DNA from: Pseudomonadota bacterium
GTDB taxonomy: Bacteria; Pseudomonadota; Gammaproteobacteria; Burkholderiales; Rhodocyclaceae
Length of the DNA stretch: 9,487 nucleotides
Reading direction: 5' to 3'
Assembly (NCBI GenBank): GCA_030917225.1
Contig: JAUPVD010000389.1
Span: forward strand, 1 to 9,487
The notes beneath the pieces are model-generated. The model made no database searches. It was not told the origin of the DNA and worked only from the letters and a program-made list of their open reading frames with translations. The stretch's first letter is position 1; each line of letters opens with the position of its first letter. Both the position numbers and the translations under genes were made by a program. Of the stretch, positions 1 to 8,048 are shown in pieces.

Positions 1-898
1 CGTTCATGAACATGGCGTTGAGCGGGAACAGGCGGCGGCGGGTCTCGACGCCCGGGGTATCCCAGGGTACCAGCGCGCAGGTGATGCCGATGTGCTTCTT
101 GCTTCCCAGCAGACCGTCCGGGTCATACAGGTGGAAGGCCAGGCCGAGGATGGTGCACACCGGGCCGAGCGTGATGTAACGCTTGTCCCAGGTGACGCGC
201 ATGCCAAGCACTTCCTTGCCTTGCCACATGCCCTTGCAGACGATGCCGACGTCCGGGATCGAAGCGGCATCGGAACCCGCCCACGGGCTGGTCAACGCAA
301 AGGCCGGAATTTCCTGGCCCTTGGCCAGACGCGGCAGGTAGTGATTTTTCTGTTCGTCGGTGCCGTAGTGCAGCAGCAGTTCGGCCGGGCCGAGCGAGTT
401 CGGCACCATCACCGAAACCGACAACGCAGAAGAACGCGTGGACAGCTTGGTCACTACCTGCGAGTGGGCGTAGGCCGAGAACTCCAGGCCGCCGTATTTT
501 TTCGGGATGATCATGCCCAGGAAGCCCTTGTCCTTGATGTACTTCCAGGCTTCCGGCGACATGTCCTGCAGTTCGTGCGAGACCTTCCAGTCATCGACGA
601 GGCGGCAGGCTTCTTCCACTTCGTTATCGAGGAAGGATTGCTCTTCCGGCTTCAGCTTCGGCACCGGATAAGCCAGCATTTTGTTCCAGTCGGGATTGCC
701 GCGGAACAGTTCGCCGTCCCACCACACCGTGCCGGCCTCGAGCGCATCGCGCTCGGTGTCGGACATCTGCGGCAGGATCTTCTTGTAGGTGCCAAAAACA
801 GGCCGGCTGATCAGTGCACGCCTTACGGGCCGGACACCGATCAGCACGGCAACTGCGACCGCTACCACGGTCAGCAGAGGGATGATCACGTCGATCAT
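1..898 (-). CDS. fadE: FadE-type acyl-CoA dehydrogenase, N-terminal part (runs off the left edge)
   Basis: Acyl-CoA dehydrogenase catalysing the first, FAD-dependent step of fatty-acid beta-oxidation (acyl-CoA to trans-2-enoyl-CoA). The first 299 codons are present; E. coli FadE is about 814 residues, so most of the catalytic domain lies outside the window. Residues about 4-22 form one hydrophobic, probably membrane-anchoring segment. Stretches that match FadE closely include TVWWDGELF, the [10 protein letters not shown] region, [33 protein letters not shown] and the substrate/flavin-site motif [12 protein letters not shown] (residues about 199-211). The ATG at 898 is well supported by AAGGAG eight bases upstream. 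The gene lies 21 nt downstream of a TetR-family regulator on the same strand, so the two are probably cotranscribed and the regulator probably controls it. Family assignment is firm; substrate chain length cannot be read from this part. Confidence 0.93.
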   Translation of the reverse strand, partial: MIDVIIPLLTVVAVAVAVLIGVRPVRRALISRPVFGTYKKILPQMSDTERDALEAGTVWWDGELFRGNPDWNKMLAYPVPKLKPEEQSFLDNEVEEACRLVDDWKVSHELQDMSPEAWKYIKDKGFLGMIIPKKYGGLEFSAYAHSQVVTKLSTRSSALSVSVMVPNSLGPAELLLHYGTDEQKNHYLPRLAKGQEIPAFALTSPWAGSDAASIPDVGIVCKGMWQGKEVLGMRVTWDKRYITLGPVCTILGLAFHLYDPDGLLGSKKHIGITCALVPWDTPGVETRRRLFPLNAMFMN

Positions 899-906
899 AA
901 TGTGTT

Positions 907-912
907 CTCCTT
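907..912 (-). promoter_or_regulatory. Ribosome binding site of fadE
   Basis: AAGGAG on the minus strand, eight bases before the ATG at 898. It lies in the 21-nt gap between the regulator's stop codon (920-922) and fadE. It fixes the fadE start and is the strongest Shine-Dalgarno sequence on the minus strand here. Confidence 0.75.
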
Positions 913-919
913 AATGGTC

Positions 920-1636
920 TTAGGCCGCTTTTATGGGCTCTGATTGGTTTTGCTGCTCTTCGAAAGCCGGGAACTGGGGCAGCGGTGCGCGCAACCCCCC
1001 CAGCAGGAATGGCATGACGCGAGCAGCAAGCTGCTTTGCGGCATTCGGACCTTCGTTATCCAGATCCAGTTCACAACCGGTCACCACCTGCAGGGCGTCA
1101 GTGCCAGCGATGGCATAGGACACGGCCCCCAGCATCAGGTGGAACCGCCAGATGATTTCTTCCTGCGGCACCTCGGGCAGCGAACGGAACAGCGCCCGCT
1201 TGAAGCGCTCGATAACTTCGGCGTACTCGCCGGCGAAGAAGGTACGGATGAAATCGGCCGGCTCGGTCAGCGTGCGGCCCAACAGGCGCAGGAAGGTCAT
1301 GCCGCCGAGCGCTTCGTCCGTACCCATCCGCAACAAGGTTCCGAAGAAGGCTTCGAGAATGGCAGACGGCTTCAGCGGCTCACCAGCAGCCTTGCCCTCA
1401 AGCTCATCCAGAGCCGCCAGACGCTCACGGTTCAGCCACGCCAGACGTCGACGAAACACTTCGCGCAGTAGCGCCTCTTTGGAACCGAAGTGATAATTCA
1501 CCGCCGCGAGGTTAACTTCCGCCTCACCGGTAATCATGCGCATCGACGTTCCTTCGTATCCGCTCTCCATGAATAGGCGTTCAGCGGCATCGAGAATGCG
1601 TTCGCGGGTATCGGGCAGCGTTTTGTTTTCGTTCAT
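920..1636 (-). CDS. psrA: TetR-family regulator, PsrA-like, upstream of fadE
   Basis: A 238-residue DNA-binding regulator. Residues about 11-57 form the TetR N-terminal helix-turn-helix domain (RERILDAAERLF, then a recognition helix around VNLAAVNYHFGSKEALL). The C-terminal half resembles Pseudomonas PsrA, including a WRFHLMLGAVSYAIAG-like segment and the closing VMPFLLGGLRA. In Pseudomonas, PsrA represses fatty-acid degradation genes and is released by long-chain fatty acids; the same role here is inference, supported by the adjacent fadE. An in-frame TTG at 1666 would add ten residues, but it lies inside the predicted operator and at or before the predicted transcription start, so the ATG at 1636 was chosen. 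No strong ribosome binding site is visible before that ATG. TetR-family membership is certain; the PsrA name rests on resemblance and context. Confidence 0.9.
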   Translation of the reverse strand: MNENKTLPDTRERILDAAERLFMESGYEGTSMRMITGEAEVNLAAVNYHFGSKEALLREVFRRRLAWLNRERLAALDELEGKAAGEPLKPSAILEAFFGTLLRMGTDEALGGMTFLRLLGRTLTEPADFIRTFFAGEYAEVIERFKRALFRSLPEVPQEEIIWRFHLMLGAVSYAIAGTDALQVVTGCELDLDNEGPNAAKQLAARVMPFLLGGLRAPLPQFPAFEEQQNQSEPIKAA

Positions 1637-1661
1637 ATTGGGTAGCGTTCCACAGCCGTGG

Positions 1662-1679
1662 TTCAAACGTTCGTTTTAA
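1662..1679. promoter_or_regulatory. Palindromic operator, PsrA-type
   Basis: TTCAAACGTTCGTTTTAA is an inverted repeat with seven of eight half-site positions paired (TTCAAACG against TTAAAACG) around a 2-bp centre. It contains the AAAC-N4-GTTT core, like the GAAAC-N4-GTTTC boxes known for PsrA. It starts 25 bp upstream of the regulator's ATG and overlaps the last base of the predicted -10 box and the expected transcription start, an arrangement typical of TetR autorepression. The symmetry is seen directly; the binding protein is inferred. Confidence 0.72.
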
Positions 1680-1707
1680 TCATATGTGTGACGATTCTGA
1701 AACGCAA
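1679..1707 (-). promoter_or_regulatory. Sigma-70-like promoter of the regulator-fadE operon
   Basis: On the minus strand, TTGCGT (1707-1702) and TATGAT (1684-1679) are separated by exactly 17 bp. The -10 matches the consensus at five of six positions and the -35 keeps TTG. The expected start, around 1672, lies inside the palindrome and gives a leader of about 35 nt before the ATG at 1636. Confidence 0.68.
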
Positions 1708-1805
1708 GCACTTTTTCATTTTTGTGACGCGGCTGTATTGCCCATTGCGACACAGGCATACTGACAGCCTTCAAATAACAACAAAGCCGCCCTGCCTCGA
1801 CCGAC

Positions 1806-3608
1806 ATGCGCCGCAATCTACCCCCCAAGCCCCCTGCCGCAGACGCCTCACCCACGGAAACACACATCTGGCGAACGCTGAAGCTGCTCTTCCCCTATCT
1901 CTGGCAATACCGCGGCCGGATGCTGTTGGCACTCTCCTGCCTCGTTGGCGCAAAGCTGGCCAACGTCGGCGTGCCGCTGGTTTTCAAGAAGATGATCGAC
2001 GGGATGACGCCGGGGCAGCAGATGCTGGCGCTGCCGGCCGGTCTGTTGCTGCTCTATGGCGCACTGCGCTTCTCGACCTCGTTATTTACCGAATTTCGAG
2101 AAATCTTCTTTGCCCGGGTCACCCAGCAGGCGGTACGACGCATCGCACTGGAAGTCTTTCGCCATCTGCATGCCCTGTCACTGCGCTTTCACCTGGAACG
2201 GCAAACAGGCGGCGTATCGCGCGACATCGAGCGTGGCACCCGTTCCATTTCAGCCCTGATCAGCTATACGCTTTACTCAATCTTGCCAACGCTGGTCGAG
2301 GTCAGTCTGGTCCTCGGCATCCTGATCACGAAATACGACGCGGTATTTGCACTGATCACGGCGGTATCGCTAACGGCTTACGTCGTTTTCACGGTCGCCG
2401 TCAGCAACTGGCGCATCGGTATCCGCCGTGCCATGAACGACACCGACTCTGCGGCCAACACACGCGCTGTCGATAGCCTGCTCAACTATGAGACGGTCAA
2501 ATATTTCAATAACGAGGAATACGAAGCACGACGCTACGACGAGCAACTGCGCAAATGGGAAGATGCCGCGACCACCAGCCAGGTATCGTTGTCCTGGCTC
2601 AACCTCGGCCAGCAGGCCATCATCGCCACGGGCGTCACGGCAATGATGTGGCGCGCCGCGAGCGGCGTGGTTGAAGGCACGATGTCAATTGGCGATCTGG
2701 TGCTGGTCAACGCTTTTCTGATCCAGCTCTACGTGCCGCTCAACTTTCTCGGCGTGGTCTACCGGGAAATCCGGCAGGCACTCACCGACATCGAGCGTAT
2801 GTTCGATCTGCTGACGGTCAACCGCGAGGTGGCCGACGCGCCCGATGCCTTATCGCTCCCGACTGGACCACTGGAAGTCAGCTTCGACACCGTGGCTTTT
2901 GCCTATGACAAGGAACGGCCGATCCTGCAGGACCTCAGCTTCACCATCGCTCCCGGCCGCACGGTTGCCGTTGTCGGTCATTCGGGCGCAGGAAAATCAA
3001 CGCTGGCCCGGCTGTTGTATCGCTTCTACGACGTTGGTGGCGGCCAGCTCCGAATCGGCGGCCACGACATCCGCCAGTTGAAGCAGTCCAGCCTGCGCGC
3101 AGCTATTGGCATAGTGCCGCAGGATACCGTGCTGTTCAACGACACGATCGGCTACAACATCCGCTACGGCAACCCGGACGCCAGCGATGCACAGGTTCAG
3201 GAAGCTGCGCGCGCGGCACAGTTGCACGAGTTCATTGCCCAGTTGCCGCAGGGCTACGAAGCACGCGTAGGAGAGCGCGGGCTCAAGCTCTCGGGGGGTG
3301 AAAAGCAGCGCGTTGCCATCGCCCGGGCGCTGCTCAAGAACCCGCCCATCTTGATCTTTGACGAAGCAACGTCGGCGCTGGACTCGCAGACTGAAAAGGC
3401 AATACAGGGCAGTCTTGAGAACGCCGCCAGAGGTCGCACGACGCTGGTCATCGCACACCGGCTGTCGACAATCATGGATGCCGACGAGATCCTGGTCATG
3501 GATGCCGGCCGGATCGTCGAGCGCGGAAAACATGCGGAACTGCTGGCCAGCGAAGGTGCGTACGCCCACATGTGGCTGCTGCAGCAAGAGGAAGAATCAC
3601 ACGCCTGA
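1806..3608 (+). CDS. Atm1/ABCB7-type ABC exporter, fused permease and ATPase
   Basis: A 600-residue half-transporter expected to act as a homodimer in the inner membrane. Residues about 20-325 form the six-helix transmembrane domain; about 345-590 form the nucleotide-binding domain with Walker A GHSGAGKST (K397), Q-loop Q439, signature LSGGEKQR (495-502), Walker B LIFDEATSALD (D519, E520) and H-loop H551. The ANTRAVDSLLNYETVKYFNNE region and the SLSWLNLGQQAIIATG region are hallmarks of the Atm1/HMT1 group, whose members export glutathione-linked sulfur or metal compounds. The substrate here is inferred from the family only. An in-frame stop at 1776 with no start codon between makes ATG 1806 the only reasonable start, although no clear ribosome binding site precedes it. 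The gene diverges from the PsrA-like regulator. All ATPase motifs are intact. Confidence 0.93.
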   Translation: MRRNLPPKPPAADASPTETHIWRTLKLLFPYLWQYRGRMLLALSCLVGAKLANVGVPLVFKKMIDGMTPGQQMLALPAGLLLLYGALRFSTSLFTEFREIFFARVTQQAVRRIALEVFRHLHALSLRFHLERQTGGVSRDIERGTRSISALISYTLYSILPTLVEVSLVLGILITKYDAVFALITAVSLTAYVVFTVAVSNWRIGIRRAMNDTDSAANTRAVDSLLNYETVKYFNNEEYEARRYDEQLRKWEDAATTSQVSLSWLNLGQQAIIATGVTAMMWRAASGVVEGTMSIGDLVLVNAFLIQLYVPLNFLGVVYREIRQALTDIERMFDLLTVNREVADAPDALSLPTGPLEVSFDTVAFAYDKERPILQDLSFTIAPGRTVAVVGHSGAGKSTLARLLYRFYDVGGGQLRIGGHDIRQLKQSSLRAAIGIVPQDTVLFNDTIGYNIRYGNPDASDAQVQEAARAAQLHEFIAQLPQGYEARVGERGLKLSGGEKQRVAIARALLKNPPILIFDEATSALDSQTEKAIQGSLENAARGRTTLVIAHRLSTIMDADEILVMDAGRIVERGKHAELLASEGAYAHMWLLQQEEESHA

Positions 3609-3615
3609 AAATCGC

Positions 3616-3621
3616 TATACT
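3616..3621 (+). promoter_or_regulatory. Possible -10 box for the signalling operon
   Basis: TATACT, within GCTATACTTTGC, matches the -10 consensus at five of six positions in the short gap after the exporter's stop codon. The expected start near 3628 would give a leader of about 29 nt to the ATG at 3657. No good -35 lies 16-18 bp upstream (that region reads AAGAATCA and falls in the exporter's last codons), so the call is weak and the operon could instead be read through from the exporter. Confidence 0.3.
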
Positions 3622-3656
3622 TTGCAGAAATCCGCCTCTTGAGTGAGCCCGCCCCG

Positions 3657-6600
3657 ATGCAGCAGGACCAGATCAAGCAATCCTTGCGCCGCACACGAAG
3701 ACGGATTTCTTCCTGGCTTTTTCCTGCGGCTGTTTTCGTCCTCAGCACCAGCATGACTATCGGCGTTTACGCCTATCTCGACCGGCAGGTAAAACTGGAA
3801 TGGAAAACCTCGGTAGCGCGCGATGCTGCGCTGGTTACCAGCGAGATTCGCGACCGCCTTCGGGCGCACGCCCAGTTTCTCCGCGGAGTCCGCGCATTTT
3901 TTTCGGCAAGCGACGAAGTCTCTCCGGCAGAATGGGATTCCTTCGCACGGCAATTGCAGATCGAACGTAATGTACCCGGCATTCAGGCCTATGGCTTTGC
4001 GCCGATGGTTCAAGCGACAGACTTGCCAGCCTTTGCAGCGGAGCACAAGCGACGGACAAAACTGAACGAGTTCAGGATTGCCCCGCTTCCGAAGCCCCAG
4101 GGCACAGCGCTCCCCATCATTCACATAGCACCCGACACGGCAGCAAACCAGGCGGCCCTTGGCTTCAACATCTATTCCGAGGCCCGCCGGATGGAAGCCG
4201 TCGATCTGGCGAGGGACCGCAACGATGTTGCCCTCAGCCGGCGCATCGAACTGGTTCAGGAGGGGGCGCAGCAGATCCGGCAGCCCGGCCTGCTCATGCT
4301 TTTGCCGGTCTACAAGAAAAACATGCCGACCAGCACCTTCGAGGAGCGCCAGCACGCCTTCGCCGGTGTGGTGTTCGCCGCCTATCGCATGGGCGACTTC
4401 ATGCAATCGTTCAACTACGCCAACAGCGGCTCGCTCGGACTGAGAATCTTCGATGAGGATTCCTTCAATAGCGAACGTACCGAGCAGACGCTCAGCCTGT
4501 TATATGACACGGGTGTCGCCAAGGATGCCCCGGTCGTCGACGAACGTGAAATGGATTTCGGCCAGCGCAACTGGCATCTGCGCTATACCGCGCTCGATAA
4601 CTCCGGCAATCCGCAGGGGCCATTGTCAGTGCTGTTTGCCGGCCTTCTGGTTAGCGCACTGCTGGCAATGGTTAGCCGCACTCAGACCTCCTATCGCGAA
4701 CGCGCCGAGCGGTTGGCGCGAGAGATGACCATTGAGCTGCGTCTTTCGGAAGAACGTTTCAAGCTGGCCGCCGAAGGTACTAGTGACGGCATATGGGACC
4801 GTGACCTGGAAAAAGGGACCGTCTGGCATTCCGACCGGCTGAAGCAGATTCTGGGATTCCCGGCCGAGACCGACACGGCCAATGTCGAGTTTTTCCTTGC
4901 CCGCATTCACCCGGATGACCGCAGCAAGCTCGATCTCACGCTACAGCAGCATTATCGTGACCGACAGCCCTACCATGTCGAATACCGTTTCCGCAAAGGC
5001 GATGGCGAGTGGGCCTGGTTCAGGTCTCACGGCCAAGGCGTCTGGAGTGACGACGGAAAAATCATCCGGCTGGTGGGTTCAATTTCCGACATCAGCGCAC
5101 AGCGCGAATCGGAGCTAAAAGTCGCGCAGTACCGCGACTTCCTGGCGACAGTGCTCAAATTCATTCCGCACCCGGTTTTCGTCAAGAACCGCCAACGACA
5201 GTACATTGCGGTCAACGCAGCGTTCTGTGCCCTGATCGACCGTGAAGAGGCCGACATTCTCGGCCGCTCCGAACTCGGCCGAGCACCACTGCCAAGCGAC
5301 CTCGCAACACGTATCCACAATATGGATGACCGCGTCTTTGCTGGTGCTGGCGAGCAGGTCGAGGAACACGCTTTGCCTCTGCGCCGCGGCGTACGTACGG
5401 TCATCGCCCGCAAGACGCTGGCAACGGACCCGGATGGCCAGCCGATTCTCATCGGCACCCTGACCGACATCACCGATTTGCGCCAGGCCGAGCAGGAACG
5501 GACCATGTCAGACCGCCAACGCAAGGCGATTCTGGATGCCGCCACCGAAGTTTCGATCATCGCCACGGATAAAAATGGCACGATCAAACTGTTCAATCGA
5601 GGAGCGGAAAAAATGCTCGGCTATCGGGCCGAGGAGCTGGTCGATCGGCAAAGCGCAGCTCCGTTGCATCTCCCGGCGGAAATTATCGAGCGGGGTCGTT
5701 ACCTGTCGGCCGAGTTGGGTTACCCCGTCGAAGGCTTTGAGGTTTTTGTTGCCATGCCCAAGCTTCATGGCGCCGAGAGCAGGGAATGGACCTATGTCCG
5801 CAAAGACGGGACACACCTGACGGTCAGCCTCGTCGTTACAGCCGTCCACGGCGAAGACGGTGTGGTCACCGGCTATCTTGGTATCGCCACTGATGTTACC
5901 GAACGCAAGCGCGCGCTGTCCGATCTGGAAAATCAGAGCCGGCGCATGGAAGCAATCATCGAACACATTCCCGGCGGCGTGTCGCTGATCGATAACGAGC
6001 TTCACTTCATTGCCGCCAACCAGGAACTGAAACGGGTGCTGGAGTTCCCGGACTCACTCTTTGCCTCTGGCCCACCATCTCTCTACGAAGTTGCCCTATT
6101 CAATGCCCGGCGCGGCGACTACGGACCGGGTGACCCGAACGAACTGGCCATGAGCGTGATCGAACGGGCTCGCCATCCTACCCCGCACCATTTCGAACGG
6201 ACCCGGCCCAACGGCAGGACGATCGAGGTGCGTGGCACGCCATTGCCCGGCGGCGGATTTGTCACCATCTATACCGACATCACTGAGCGCAAGGCGGCCG
6301 AAGCCGAACTGGTCCGTCACCGCGACCATCTGCAGGAAATGGTCGCCGAGCGTACGGCAGATGTTGTCGTAGCCAAGGAGGCTGCAGAGCGGGCCAGCGA
6401 AGCGAAGTCGGAGTTTCTGGCCAATATGTCGCACGAGCTGCGAACCCCGATGCATTCAGTCCTCAGCTTTGCTGGGCTCGGAGAAGAAAAGGCTAGAGCC
6501 GCTGAACAGGAGAAGCTGGCCCACTATTTCCAGCGCATTCATCAAAGTGGCTCGCGCCTGCTTGGTCTTCTCAACGACCTGCTCGATCTTTCCAAGCTTG

Positions 6601-7142
6601 AAGCGGGGATGATGCGCGTCGAACTTACGGAGCAGGATATTGTGCCGTTGGTGCGTGAAGCGGTGACGGAAAGCGAAGGCTGGGCGGCCAAGCGAAGTAT
6701 CCGTCTGAATGTCGTTTCGGAAACCGCCAACACCCTTGCACCGATCGATACCGGGCGCTTCGGCCAGGTCATCCGCAACCTTCTGTCCAACGCCATCAAA
6801 TTCTCTCCGGACCAGGGTACCGTGGAAGTAGTATTCTCATCGGCGTCGCTTGGTCCTGGCCGGCGAGCCACGGACCCGGACAATGTGCCAGCGCTGCAGA
6901 TCGAAATTCGGGACAATGGTCCGGGAATTCCGGAGGATGAACTGGAACACATCTTTGACAAATTCGTCCAGAGCAGCAAGACCAAGACAGGTGCTGGCGG
7001 CACAGGGCTTGGCCTGGCCATCTGCCGGGAAATCGTGCACGCACATCGTGGGACGATCCTGGCGTGCAACAATTCATCGGGCGGGGCGTCATTGATCGTG
7101 ACACTTCCGCAATCAGTGCATCTCGCCGACAGAGGAGACTGA
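3657..7142 (+). CDS. Membrane sensor histidine kinase with CHASE and four PAS domains
   Basis: A 1161-residue sensor kinase. Order from the ATG: transmembrane helix about 20-41; periplasmic CHASE domain about 65-260 (the FFSASDEVSPAEW, PGIQAYGFAPMV and LLMLLPVYKK stretches match the family); second helix about 323-340; PAS domains at about 364-485, 492-612, 620-750 and 763-880; coiled coil about 880-915; dimerisation domain with phosphoacceptor His926 in MSHELRTP; and an ATPase domain with N-box NLLSNAIKF (N1045), G1 box DNGPGIP (1086-1092) and G2 box GAGGTGLGL. All catalytic motifs are intact. There is no receiver domain, so it should pass phosphate to separate receivers, most likely those of the next two genes. 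The ligand is unknown; CHASE domains bind small molecules. An in-frame TTG at 3639 would add six residues but has no ribosome binding site, whereas GAGTGAG precedes the ATG by nine bases. Confidence 0.92.
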   Translation: MQQDQIKQSLRRTRRRISSWLFPAAVFVLSTSMTIGVYAYLDRQVKLEWKTSVARDAALVTSEIRDRLRAHAQFLRGVRAFFSASDEVSPAEWDSFARQLQIERNVPGIQAYGFAPMVQATDLPAFAAEHKRRTKLNEFRIAPLPKPQGTALPIIHIAPDTAANQAALGFNIYSEARRMEAVDLARDRNDVALSRRIELVQEGAQQIRQPGLLMLLPVYKKNMPTSTFEERQHAFAGVVFAAYRMGDFMQSFNYANSGSLGLRIFDEDSFNSERTEQTLSLLYDTGVAKDAPVVDEREMDFGQRNWHLRYTALDNSGNPQGPLSVLFAGLLVSALLAMVSRTQTSYRERAERLAREMTIELRLSEERFKLAAEGTSDGIWDRDLEKGTVWHSDRLKQILGFPAETDTANVEFFLARIHPDDRSKLDLTLQQHYRDRQPYHVEYRFRKGDGEWAWFRSHGQGVWSDDGKIIRLVGSISDISAQRESELKVAQYRDFLATVLKFIPHPVFVKNRQRQYIAVNAAFCALIDREEADILGRSELGRAPLPSDLATRIHNMDDRVFAGAGEQVEEHALPLRRGVRTVIARKTLATDPDGQPILIGTLTDITDLRQAEQERTMSDRQRKAILDAATEVSIIATDKNGTIKLFNRGAEKMLGYRAEELVDRQSAAPLHLPAEIIERGRYLSAELGYPVEGFEVFVAMPKLHGAESREWTYVRKDGTHLTVSLVVTAVHGEDGVVTGYLGIATDVTERKRALSDLENQSRRMEAIIEHIPGGVSLIDNELHFIAANQELKRVLEFPDSLFASGPPSLYEVALFNARRGDYGPGDPNELAMSVIERARHPTPHHFERTRPNGRTIEVRGTPLPGGGFVTIYTDITERKAAEAELVRHRDHLQEMVAERTADVVVAKEAAERASEAKSEFLANMSHELRTPMHSVLSFAGLGEEKARAAEQEKLAHYFQRIHQSGSRLLGLLNDLLDLSKLEAGMMRVELTEQDIVPLVREAVTESEGWAAKRSIRLNVVSETANTLAPIDTGRFGQVIRNLLSNAIKFSPDQGTVEVVFSSASLGPGRRATDPDNVPALQIEIRDNGPGIPEDELEHIFDKFVQSSKTKTGAGGTGLGLAICREIVHAHRGTILACNNSSGGASLIVTLPQSVHLADRGD
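7131..7137 (+). promoter_or_regulatory. Ribosome binding site of the receiver-ATPase gene
   Basis: AGAGGAG, five bases before the ATG at 7143, lies within the last codons of the kinase gene. It supports translation starting immediately after the kinase stop codon (TGAATG). Confidence 0.65.
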
Positions 7143-8048
7143 ATGGGCACACCGGGAGGAACACCACGCCTGTTGGTCGTCGATGACGAGCCGTTCAACC
7201 TTGAAATCATTTCCGAGTACTTTGAGGGAACCGGTCTTGATCTAGACACGGCCGAGAACGGCGAGCTTGCGTGGTCGCTGTTGAATGGCGACAACAATTA
7301 CTCGGCCGTGCTTCTCGACCGGATGATGCCGGTTCTGGACGGCATGGCACTACTCATGCGCATGAAAAGCGATAGCCGCTTTCTGTCGATTCCGGTCATC
7401 ATGCAGACAGCAGCCGGCAATCCCGACCAGGTTCGAGAAGGATTGGCTGCTGGCGCTTACTACTATCTGGTCAAGCCCTACGCACGCGATTCCCTGCTGA
7501 CGATTGTCCGGGGCGCACTTGCCGATAACGATAGCCGCAATAAAATGCAGCAAAAGCTTGCGGAGCACGTCAGCGCGCTGCAAACACTTGCTTCTGGCGA
7601 GTTCGTGTTCCGCACGATTGAGGAGGCCAGTATTCTCGCTGCTTTCCTGGCACAAATCTGTCCGCAGCCGGAAAGCGCGGTTCTTGGGCTTTCCGAACTG
7701 ATGATCAACGGTGTTGAGCATGGGAATCTCGGCATTTCCTACGCTGAGAAGTCTCAGTTGAGGCGAGATGATTGTTGGAATGAAGAAGTGCGCTTGCGTC
7801 TTTCCTTGCCGGAAAATAGCGAGAAGCGCGTGCGGGCCAGCGTTGTCCGGGGAGCTGATAGCGTCGTGATCCGCATTGTTGACGAAGGCAAGGGGTTCGA
7901 ATGGCAGAAATATCTGGATTTCGATCCGGAGCGTGCATTCGACCCCAACGGACGGGGAATTGCGCTGACCCGGATGAGCGGGTTCGCCACCATTGAATAC
8001 GAAGGCTGTGGCAATACTGTCAAGCTTCAGATCAGGAACAACTGTTAA
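7143..8048 (+). CDS. Response regulator: receiver domain fused to an RsbW/SpoIIAB-like ATPase
   Basis: A 301-residue soluble protein. Residues about 9-125 form a receiver domain with acidic pair D14/D15, phosphoacceptor D59 (LLDRMMP), T89 and K111 (LVKP). After a helical linker, residues about 155-300 form a GHKL ATPase of the anti-sigma-factor serine kinase type: E185 and N189 in ELMINGVEHGN, D247-x-G249-x-G251 in the G1 motif, and GRGIAL at 270-275. There is no dimerisation/phospho-His domain, so it is not a histidine kinase. Proteins of this class phosphorylate a serine on STAS-domain antagonists or bind sigma factors; here the receiver would gate that activity. The ATG follows the kinase stop codon with no gap, and the next gene follows this stop with no gap. 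Domain assignment is firm; the target is inferred. Confidence 0.88.
   Translation: MGTPGGTPRLLVVDDEPFNLEIISEYFEGTGLDLDTAENGELAWSLLNGDNNYSAVLLDRMMPVLDGMALLMRMKSDSRFLSIPVIMQTAAGNPDQVREGLAAGAYYYLVKPYARDSLLTIVRGALADNDSRNKMQQKLAEHVSALQTLASGEFVFRTIEEASILAAFLAQICPQPESAVLGLSELMINGVEHGNLGISYAEKSQLRRDDCWNEEVRLRLSLPENSEKRVRASVVRGADSVVIRIVDEGKGFEWQKYLDFDPERAFDPNGRGIALTRMSGFATIEYEGCGNTVKLQIRNNC

Noticed and set aside
92..943. Open frame of 283 codons on the plus strand
   Set aside because: It lies antisense to fadE and runs into the regulator's end. Its translation is low-complexity and Arg/His/Gln-rich with no recognisable motif, while the minus strand encodes a clear FadE. It is a shadow frame in GC-rich DNA.
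1637..1666. Ten-residue N-terminal extension of the TetR regulator from a TTG at 1666
   Set aside because: The TTG lies within the palindrome and only a few bases from the predicted transcription start. The extension (MNHGCGTLPN) is not TetR-like, and the ATG at 1636 fits the family's usual length.
1722..1776. Promoter for the divergent exporter
   Set aside because: Several weak -10-like sequences (TGTATT, CATACT, TCAAAT) were considered. None pairs with a reasonable -35 at 16-18 bp spacing, so no promoter is called.
1658..2476. Open frame of 272 codons on the plus strand across the intergenic region and the exporter
   Set aside because: It overlaps the exporter in another frame and its translation has no family resemblance. 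The exporter frame shows all ABC motifs, so this is a shadow.
3615..4406. Open frame of 263 codons on the minus strand
   Set aside because: It is antisense to the kinase's CHASE region, and no recognisable protein or separate start signals were seen.
7143..8048. Reading the receiver-ATPase as a second histidine kinase
   Set aside because: There is no dimerisation/phospho-His domain between the receiver and the ATPase. The ATPase motifs (ELMINGVEHGN, VDEGKGF, GRGIAL) are of the RsbW/SpoIIAB type.
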